A DNA stretch of 29,421 bases, taken from a virus. The notes under the pieces were generated by a model. It was given only the letters and a program-made list of their open reading frames with translations. It had not been told where the DNA came from and searched no databases. Each line of letters opens with the position of its first letter. The stretch's first letter is position 1. Of the stretch, positions 23,017 to 28,297 are shown one piece after another. The stretch lies in IMG/VR virus record IMGVR_UViG_3300013004_000139, positions 1 to 29,421 of that record; one strand, written 5' to 3'. A program made the translations under genes and the position numbers.

Positions 23017-23775
23017 TCAGTATGTTAGCTTGTTAGAGTCTTCTTGCCTATATGGGAAGAAGCGAAGACCACCCCTATCATTGTAGTCTGTCATGACTAC
23101 AACGGAGTACTTTGTCCCGCTTTTCATTGGCAAAGAAGCGTGTTCATAAATATATGTAGATGGGAAGACAAGAACGTCTCCTTGTTTTGGCTTAATCGTT
23201 AAATCAAATCTAGGAAAGTATAGCTCTCCGCCTTCATAGTCATCGTTAAGGTAGGCTACCACAGAAACTGTAGTGACGTATGCTGGACCATGATCAGCGT
23301 GAATATTGAAGTGCTTTCCAGCACCTTCATACTTTACAAAGTTAAAAGCTTCATAATAAGAAATTCCTACTCCCCAATAGCGACCGTAATCTTGAACATT
23401 TGGATGAATTGCATCAAAAATATCTTTATGCATATCATATAGCTCTGAATTTTCTGGGTCCCGTGGTCCGTAGGCACTGCTGCTAATTTTAAAGTCTACG
23501 CAGTCTCTAGCATCAGACATTACAGAATCTGATTCAGTAACCATTGCTCCATGCCACTTATATACTGGGCTAGTGCTATTTGTTAGTTTTGATTCTAAAG
23601 TATGTATGGCTGCTTTACAGCTCTCAATAGAGATTCCATTGTTGTATACATTAATCCCTAGTGCTGGATTTGAAACAGTTATGCCATTATGAGTGGTTCG
23701 TTCTGACATTCTGTTTTTGTCGGTTTCTGATCGATCTTTTGTCAACCAGTCGTTATTTCCTGAGTCTGTCTGCAT
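23017..23775 (-). CDS. 2OG-Fe(II) oxygenase, prolyl-4-hydroxylase-like, first gene of the operon
   Basis: A 252-aa copy starting at the ATG at 23775. H159 and D161 (FNIHADHGP), H212 (YIYEHASLPMKSGTKY) and K222 make the site. Core: VSVVAYLNDDYEGGELYFPR, then DLTIKPKQGDVLVFPSTY. The N-terminal 35 residues are polar and variable. No ribosome site exists; an extended -10 lies six bases before the ATG, so translation is probably leaderless. A TTG codon six codons earlier overlaps the -10 and is rejected. It starts the minus-strand operon of eight oxygenases, a dehydrogenase, a methyltransferase and two unknowns. Confidence 0.85.
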   Translation of the reverse strand: MQTDSGNNDWLTKDRSETDKNRMSERTTHNGITVSNPALGINVYNNGISIESCKAAIHTLESKLTNSTSPVYKWHGAMVTESDSVMSDARDCVDFKISSSAYGPRDPENSELYDMHKDIFDAIHPNVQDYGRYWGVGISYYEAFNFVKYEGAGKHFNIHADHGPAYVTTVSVVAYLNDDYEGGELYFPRFDLTIKPKQGDVLVFPSTYIYEHASLPMKSGTKYSVVVMTDYNDRGGLRFFPYRQEDSNKLTY

Positions 23776-23781
23776 AACATA

Positions 23782-23790
23782 ATTATAGCA
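23782..23790 (-). promoter_or_regulatory. Extended -10 promoter, leaderless, head of the oxygenase operon
   Basis: The minus strand reads TGC-TATAAT, then six bases (TATGTT), then the ATG at 23775. The 88-base gap (23776-23863) between the two genes holds nothing else that I can support; an AAGCAATGCTT pair nearby is too weak to call a hairpin. Confidence 0.6.
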
Positions 23791-23863
23791 CAAACTCTTT
23801 AAAAGTAAAACCTAAGCATTGCTTGTATTTTTAATATAGAGAAAGTCTCAGCATTAAAACTAA

Positions 23864-24667
23864 TTAGCAACGAGGTGGGCAACCGCCAACAAACCTAGGT
23901 GGGAAGAATGGGAAGAACGGTGGGAAGAACGGGAACCTAGGTGGGAAGAACGGTGGGAAGAACGGTGGGAAGAACGGTGGGAAGAACGGTGGGAAGAACG
24001 GGAAGAACGGGAAGAATGGGAAGTACGGGAAGAATGGTGGGAAGAATGGTGGGAAAAATGGTGGGGTAGTTGTGATGTCGCCAGAATATGGAGACCACTC
24101 TCCTAGACCATTTGCATTTTCTGCACGTACACGGTACTTCTGTGTAGTGCCTCCTTCTTGGGTAACTGCAGCAGAGGTACCAGAGGTATTTCCGCTTTTT
24201 GCATCATTACTCTCCCAGTAGTAAAGAGTAATAGCACTTCCACCAGCTGATGGAGCAATCCAGCTAATGTTATCCTGATTAACCTGAGTAGATACAGAAG
24301 GTGCTGAAGGAGTTCCTGGAACGGTAGTTATTGCTGCAGTTGCAGGTGGAGTAGATGCTGCTGAAGTTCCAGCTGCGTTTGTTGCAGTAACTACAAAAGA
24401 ATATGTTACATTAGAGTCAAGCTGTGTTATTGTAATTGGAGATGTGGCTCCAGTAGCAGTTCTCTCTGATGCTCCAGAACCTGTAGCTGTTACTGTATAA
24501 GAAGTTGCTGCTGGAGAATTTTCTGGTAATTCAAAAGTGACGGAGGCTGCTCCATCATTAAATGGTCTGTTGGTTCCAACGTTAGAAGCTGAAACATTGA
24601 TTGGGGCCGATGGCTCTAGAAAATCGTTTTGCTGAGATGACCGTCCGCCAACTTCTTTTTTTGCCAT
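23864..24667 (-). CDS. FN3-domain virion protein with long Phe/Pro-rich tail
   Basis: A 267-aa protein. Two fibronectin type III domains occupy about 19-113 (with SYTVTATGSGASERTATGAT, then VTYSFVVTATNAAGTS) and 116-200 (with QDNISWIAPSAGGSAITLYY, then YRVRAENANGLGEWSPYSG). Residues 202-258 are a Phe/Pro-rich tract in which F-F-P-P, F-F-P and Y-F-P units repeat, ending in V-G-G-C-P-P-R-C. Its second FN3 domain is about 70% identical, without gaps, to the one in the frameshift extension at 25255. FN3 domains are common passengers on phage structural proteins and bind weakly to surfaces. It sits directly before the oxygenase operon, and its prolines make it a candidate substrate. The start has AAGAAGGG nine bases ahead. 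Confidence 0.7.
   Translation of the reverse strand: MAKKEVGGRSSQQNDFLEPSAPINVSASNVGTNRPFNDGAASVTFELPENSPAATSYTVTATGSGASERTATGATSPITITQLDSNVTYSFVVTATNAAGTSAASTPPATAAITTVPGTPSAPSVSTQVNQDNISWIAPSAGGSAITLYYWESNDAKSGNTSGTSAAVTQEGGTTQKYRVRAENANGLGEWSPYSGDITTTPPFFPPFFPPFFPYFPFFPFFPFFPPFFPPFFPPFFPPFFPPRFPFFPPFFPFFPPRFVGGCPPRC
23898..24066. repeat. Minisatellite coding the Phe/Pro tract
   Basis: Tandem 12-base (GGTGGGAAGAAC) and 9-base (GGGAAGAAC) units on the plus strand, with at least five near-perfect 12-mers in a row near 23939-24000. On the minus strand they encode F-F-P-P and F-F-P. All units are multiples of three, so slippage lengthens or shortens the tract without a frame change. Long near-identical runs suggest recent expansion. 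Confidence 0.85.
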
Positions 24668-24700
24668 TTAATAAAACCCTTCTTTTAATCGGTATTCAAA

Positions 24701-24718
24701 CCTTATCTAATTATAAGG
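24701..24718 (-). promoter_or_regulatory. Inverted repeat overlapping a TATAAT box before the FN3 gene
   Basis: CCTTAT-AATTAG-ATAAGG is a perfect 6-bp inverted repeat, and its centre covers a TATAAT at 24710-24715 on the minus strand. The TG extension is absent. A repressor site on a promoter or a small hairpin would both fit. The remaining bases of this 92-base gap are A+T-rich and hold no other clear signal. Confidence 0.35.
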
Positions 24719-24759
24719 CATTTTTATAATGTTTTAATTATTAAAGGTTTGTTTTTTAA

Positions 24760-25206
24760 CTATTCTGGCACAATCTGGCCATTAACAATTTGTCTTCCTA
24801 TAAGGTCAAACGGATTACCGTCTATTTCTTCTGCCTGATCTGTAATATCAACAAAAGTTGGATTGCTTCCATAAACAGCAAATATCATCTGCCCCATAGG
24901 GTCGTCTATTCTAATAACAGACCTTCCAACAAAAATATTATCAACCACGTAAGCAAAAACCTTAAAAACTTCTGGATTAAGCTCTTGATATGGCTCAAGT
25001 GGCATTAAGTCTTCTGGGATATCAAAGCTTTCTCCATTCCAGATAGCACCAAGTGGTGGCATTACGCCAAGGTTTGTTGCTTCTATTACTGTTGGGTTTA
25101 ACCTAAGAGTTGTATTTAGCTTGCCATTCGAACGTACTTTTAAGATTACGCCAATTTCTTCATCAACAACCGCAGCAAACACTACTTCAGTCACTACATC
25201 ATTCAT
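24760..25206 (-). CDS. Unknown 148-aa protein between fibre genes
   Basis: A mainly beta protein of unknown function. It opens TEVVFAAVVDEEIGVILKVR and has an N-P-T-V-I-E-A-T-N-L-G-V loop, a hydrophobic strand EVFKVFAYVVDNIFVGRSVI, and a C-terminus of MIFAVYGSNPTFVDITDQAE followed by an N-G-Q-I-V-P-E end. No transmembrane helix or signal peptide is convincing. The gene has its own extended -10 promoter (25228-25236) and an AAAGGAG six bases before the ATG. Encoded between two FN3/Phe-Pro proteins, it may be a fibre component or its chaperone, but that is inferred only from location. Confidence 0.55.
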   Translation of the reverse strand: MNDVVTEVVFAAVVDEEIGVILKVRSNGKLNTTLRLNPTVIEATNLGVMPPLGAIWNGESFDIPEDLMPLEPYQELNPEVFKVFAYVVDNIFVGRSVIRIDDPMGQMIFAVYGSNPTFVDITDQAEEIDGNPFDLIGRQIVNGQIVPE

Positions 25207-25227
25207 TTTTTCTCCTTTATGTTATAT

Positions 25228-25236
25228 ATTGTAGCA
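25228..25236 (-). promoter_or_regulatory. Extended -10 promoter for the 148-aa gene
   Basis: The minus strand reads TGC-TACAAT, then a leader of about 15 bases with AAAGGAG before the ATG at 25206. No -35 box matches. Confidence 0.5.
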
Positions 25237-25254
25237 GATTTAATTTTATAAATA

Positions 25255-25731
25255 TTAGTCATCACAGAAACATGTTCCTGGTACGTAACACCAGTTACAG
25301 CTCATATAGAATCCACCATTACCATCAGCAGCCATCGCACAGCAATTACATCCTGAACACGAAGGCTGGAAGGACGGGAAGTACGGGAAATACGGTGGGA
25401 AGAACGGTGGGAAGAACGGTGGCGTTGTTGTTATTTCATCAGAATACGGTGACCAGTTGCTCAAAGCAACTGCATTTTCTGCACGAACACGATATGCCTG
25501 ACTTGTAGAACCTTCTTGTGTAACAGTTACAGAAGTATTAGTCGTAAATCCGCTCTTGCCGTCAGTGCTTTCCCAATAATATGTATCAATTGGACTACCG
25601 TTGCCGTCTGGGGCTATCCAACTAACAGTATCCTGGTTAATGTCAGTAGTCACAGTTGGTGCCAGAGGTGTTCCTGGAACAGTTATGCCCTCTGGGGCTG
25701 ACGAAGCAGGGGAACTATTATCCCCTAGGCT
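25255..25731 (-). CDS. -1 frameshift extension: FN3 + Phe/Pro + Cys-rich tail of the 673-aa fibre
   Basis: This stretch is open in the -1 frame relative to the fibre gene and continues straight from its last codons. A shift on TTTAAAA would replace the terminal A-stop with S-L-G-D-N-S-S-P-A-S-S-A-P-E-G and then the FN3 domain, giving an 830-aa product. The FN3 homology with the protein at 23864 begins at T-V-P-G-T-P, about ten residues before the only candidate start (GTG at 25653). That start has no ribosome site and would truncate the domain. After FN3 come PPFFPPFFPPYFPYFP, then a Cys-rich end with eight cysteines (CSGCNCC, then MSCNWC, then TCFCDD), possibly metal-binding or disulfide-rich. 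An independent short protein or a broken gene remain possible, but frameshifting fits best. Confidence 0.65.
   Translation of the reverse strand, partial: SLGDNSSPASSAPEGITVPGTPLAPTVTTDINQDTVSWIAPDGNGSPIDTYYWESTDGKSGFTTNTSVTVTQEGSTSQAYRVRAENAVALSNWSPYSDEITTTPPFFPPFFPPYFPYFPSFQPSCSGCNCCAMAADGNGGFYMSCNWCYVPGTCFCDD
25367..25422. repeat. Short Phe/Pro-coding tandem repeat
   Basis: Units GGTGGGAAGAAC and GGGAAGTAC-like on the plus strand code for F-F-P-P / Y-F-P on the minus strand. The units match those at 23898-24066 closely, so the two arrays probably share an origin by duplication. Confidence 0.7.
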
Positions 25732-25737
25732 TTTAAA
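25708..25737 (-). promoter_or_regulatory. Programmed -1 ribosomal frameshift signal
   Basis: On the minus strand GAT TTA AAA GCC TAG ends the fibre gene. The heptamer T-TTA-AAA (25737-25731) fits the X-XXY-YYZ slippery rule in exactly the right phase. After a four-base spacer a perfect 6-bp hairpin follows: AGGGGA, loop TAATAGT, TCCCCT (25726-25708), overlapping the stop codon. A slip re-pairs the tRNAs on TTT and AAA and reads AGC CTA GGG onward into the FN3 frame. The spacer is at the short end of known cases. This is a sequence prediction; no efficiency can be given. Confidence 0.65.
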
Positions 25738-27746
25738 TCGCCGTAAGCAATCCAGCTGTTTTCTGCACGTTTTAGAATTGTTGCAGAAGACCAGCGAGTT
25801 CTAAGCTTAAGACCTGGTGTTGAGTTTACAGTAACTCCATCAGCTCCAGCAATTGTTACCTCACCAGTACCAGTTCCAAGAATATCCATAGACGCACCTA
25901 CTGGCCAAGCCAAGGTTGCATTTAGGGGAATTGTAAAGGTAGTTGCTGAAGATGAGTTCATTTCTACAATACCGTCTCTTAGATCTAGGTCATCTAATGT
26001 GTAACTTGCAGTCTTTTCTACAAACTCAGTAAGTGATGGAACACCAGCTTTTGTCTGGGTACCGTCAGTAAATACTACTCCAGCAGCCTTAATATTGTTT
26101 AGCTCTAGGTCATCTAGAGAACCTTCACCAAAAGCAACTGTAGTTGCTGGCTCTGTCTCTACACCCTTAAATAGCTTCCAAGTGTTTTCAGATACGTCTC
26201 TTACGATACCTGCATGTTGAGCTGTTCCGTCATTGTAACCAACTACAAGACCTAGGTCTACAGTATTTACTGCATTTGTGTGAGCAATCTGAACTAGGTT
26301 ATCTTCAATTGTAATGCTGGTAGCAGATGCTATGAATTCTGTACCGTTTACAGTAAGGTTTCCGTCTACAACTAGATTTCCATCCATCTCTACGTTGCCT
26401 GTAAAGGTGGCACCAGCAAGGCTTGCCTTAGCATCCAGAGCTGTCTGAGTAGCTGTAGAAACTGGCTTGTCTGCATCTGAGGTATTGTCTACGTTGGCTA
26501 GGCCCACGTGAGTCTTGGTAACACCAGAAACTGTTCCAGTGAAGGTTGGTGATTCAAGTGGAGCCTTGGCATCTAGAGCAGTCTGAGTTGCTGTTGATAC
26601 AGGCTTTGCTGAATCTGCAGTATTGTCAACATCACCAAGACCAACCATAGCTTTAGTAACACCAACAACAGTTCCCGTAAAGGTAGGGTTGGCAGTTGGA
26701 GCTTTAGCATCAATCTGAGTCTGAATTGCTGAAGTTACTCCATTAAGGTGTCCAAGCTCAGCAGATGATACATCTCCGATTGAGGTTGTTGATGGTAGAA
26801 CTACTGTTCCAGTAAATGTTGGGGCATTAGTAGGTGCCTTTGTTCCAACGTCAGTAGTCAGGTTTCCTAGATCAGAAGTAAGTGTTCCAACATCGGTTGA
26901 CAGGGTGTTAAAGCTAGAAGTTAGGCTAGTAAGGTCTCCAGCTACATCATTAATTTCCCCAGATAGAGTGGATGTGTTAGTAGCAAGGTCTGTTTCTAAA
27001 CCGTCAGCCTGTATAACCAAAGCGGCAACAGCATCATCTAAGTCACTAACGGCATTTGTTAGGACTCCATCAGCGGCCTCTAGAGTAGCCGATAATGAGG
27101 CTAGCTCTCCATCTACATATCCCTTATTGGCTGCGTGGAAAGTTGTTGTTGGCTCTCCTGAAAGAGTAAGAGCTCCAGTCATGGTGTCTCCAGACTTACT
27201 TACCTTTGCTCCAATAGCTGTAGTAACAGTTGATGCATAGCTAGCGTCATCATTAATAGCTGCTGCAAGCTCATTAAGAGTATTTAGAGTTGATGGAGCA
27301 GCATCAACAAGTCCAGAAACTGCTGAAGCAATTCTGCTGGTTATAGTATTTCCGCCAACACCAGTTACAGTTGCATCTCCAATAAGAGCAGTAACATATG
27401 AGTTATCTGCTTTTGCATCTAAACTTGTTCCAATTGTTGAAATAAAGTTTGGGTCATCACCTAGAGCAGCAGCTACCTCATTTAATGTATTTAAAAGATT
27501 TGGGGCACCATCAACAAGGCTAGAAATTGCTTGACCTACATAGGCTTCTGTGGCATAGTCTCCTAGCTCACCTGCTAGGTCATCTGAATTTACGAAGTAA
27601 GCGAGGTCGTCCCAAAAGTTGACATCGTCACCTACTTTAAACTTGCCAGTGTCGGTTTCAAATCCGATTTCTCCAGCCGCTAGCCTTGGGTTTGCGTCTG
27701 TCCACTGCTGTGCAGTGCCTCGTCTTTGCTGCATTCTAGTTGCCAT
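25725..27746 (-). CDS. Large tail fibre protein (zero-frame product)
   Basis: A 673-aa fibre. Residues 1-50 form the fibre N-terminal module (QQRRGTAQQWTDANPRLAAG, then K-F-K-V-G-D) shared with 12475. Two copies of the LVDGAPNLLNTLNEVAAALG motif lie near 75 and 145. A long Asp/Thr-rich coiled-coil region (about 220-300) precedes repeats of the form K-A-P-x-x-x-P-T-F-T-G-T-V, the second and third followed by V-D-N-T-x-D-x-x-K-P-V-S-T-A-T-Q-T-A-L-D. The C-terminal half has the D-G-N-L-x-V-D-G-N-L-T-V-N-G-T strand and a tip domain that ends WIAYGDLKA. Such fibres are trimeric and receptor-binding. The last codons hold the slippery sequence. Start: ATG with AAGGAG. Confidence 0.8.
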   Translation of the reverse strand: MATRMQQRRGTAQQWTDANPRLAAGEIGFETDTGKFKVGDDVNFWDDLAYFVNSDDLAGELGDYATEAYVGQAISSLVDGAPNLLNTLNEVAAALGDDPNFISTIGTSLDAKADNSYVTALIGDATVTGVGGNTITSRIASAVSGLVDAAPSTLNTLNELAAAINDDASYASTVTTAIGAKVSKSGDTMTGALTLSGEPTTTFHAANKGYVDGELASLSATLEAADGVLTNAVSDLDDAVAALVIQADGLETDLATNTSTLSGEINDVAGDLTSLTSSFNTLSTDVGTLTSDLGNLTTDVGTKAPTNAPTFTGTVVLPSTTSIGDVSSAELGHLNGVTSAIQTQIDAKAPTANPTFTGTVVGVTKAMVGLGDVDNTADSAKPVSTATQTALDAKAPLESPTFTGTVSGVTKTHVGLANVDNTSDADKPVSTATQTALDAKASLAGATFTGNVEMDGNLVVDGNLTVNGTEFIASATSITIEDNLVQIAHTNAVNTVDLGLVVGYNDGTAQHAGIVRDVSENTWKLFKGVETEPATTVAFGEGSLDDLELNNIKAAGVVFTDGTQTKAGVPSLTEFVEKTASYTLDDLDLRDGIVEMNSSSATTFTIPLNATLAWPVGASMDILGTGTGEVTIAGADGVTVNSTPGLKLRTRWSSATILKRAENSWIAYGDLKA

Positions 27747-27790
27747 TAAAAACTCTCCTTCAGGGTGGGTTTACCCAATTGATTCTTGTT

Positions 27791-27817
27791 TAATTATAAC
27801 AGGTTTTATTATAATTA
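27791..27817 (-). promoter_or_regulatory. Extended -10 promoter inside a perfect inverted repeat
   Basis: TGT-TATAAT on the minus strand (27793-27801) lies in a perfect 9-bp inverted repeat, TAATTATAA (minus 27817-27809) and TTATAATTA (27799-27791), with a 9-base loop. The leader continues with a GGGT-AA-ACCC short stem and an AAGGAG ahead of the ATG at 27746. The repeat could be an operator for a dimeric regulator. Being A+T-rich, it could also be chance. Confidence 0.5.
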
Positions 27818-28270
27818 ATTAAAGTTGTCTATTGCAATTCCGCCAGAAAGTGTGTTTAACCAAACAGTCGTAAGCGGAGTTCCTGCGTCTACACCAGTTC
27901 CTTGTGGGCTATTAAAACTTCCGCCATCAAGGAATGTTGTGACAATCAAACCATTTCCATCAATAGATGTGTCGTGGATGTGATCAGGAATACTAAGTGT
28001 ATCATCAATTGTAGCAATTGTCATCCAACTACCACCATAGTACACGTTAACTCTTTCGACTAATGTGTCGAACCATAGGTCTCCATTAGAAGCATTTTCT
28101 GGTGGAGTTAATCCTGTAGGAATACCCCCAGTTGCTGCGTCTACATAGGCTTTTGTTGCTAAATGACCAGATGCCGTAGGAGTGGCTCCAGAAACAGTTC
28201 CATTAATGACAGCATCGCCGTTTACCTGTAAACCATTTTTGACCTTAAAGTCTTTATTTACTGTAGCCAA
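27815..28270 (-). CDS. Short tail-fibre-type protein
   Basis: A 151-aa protein beginning ATVNKDFKVKNGLQVNGDAV, then L-A-T-K-A-Y-V-D-A-A, an N-terminal signature I know from phage fibres. A WFDTLVERVNVYYGGSWMTI segment and D-D-T-L-S-I-P-D-H-I-H-D-T-S follow. The small size suggests an accessory or adaptor fibre rather than a full receptor-binding protein. The start is a TTG at 28270 with GGAG five bases ahead; no ATG or GTG makes better sense. It lies 27 bases after the truncated fibre, which is probably in the same transcript, and before the 673-aa fibre. Confidence 0.65.
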   Translation of the reverse strand: MATVNKDFKVKNGLQVNGDAVINGTVSGATPTASGHLATKAYVDAATGGIPTGLTPPENASNGDLWFDTLVERVNVYYGGSWMTIATIDDTLSIPDHIHDTSIDGNGLIVTTFLDGGSFNSPQGTGVDAGTPLTTVWLNTLSGGIAIDNFN

Positions 28271-28297
28271 TCCTACTCCATCCTATCTTGTTTTAAA

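Noticed and set aside
23776-23793. TTG start at 23793 for the first oxygenase
   Set aside because: It lies just upstream of and runs through the TATAAT box; the ATG at 23775 is at the leaderless distance.
23898-24066. CRISPR array or G-quadruplex block
   Set aside because: Units of 9-12 bases have no spacers, sit inside a reading frame, and G-runs are separated by nine or more bases.
24790-25508. Plus-strand frames of 72 and 132 aa
   Set aside because: They are antisense to real genes, and one is Leu/His/Ser-rich with no plausible fold or ribosome site.
25255-25653. A separate 132-aa protein starting on GTG at 25653
   Set aside because: No ribosome site, and the FN3 homology begins about ten residues upstream of it; the -1 frame is open from the slippery site.
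25725-27746. Diversity-generating retroelement target (Mtd-like fibre N-terminus)
   Set aside because: No reverse transcriptase, template repeat or variable repeat pair is visible in the window; only the N-terminal module is similar.
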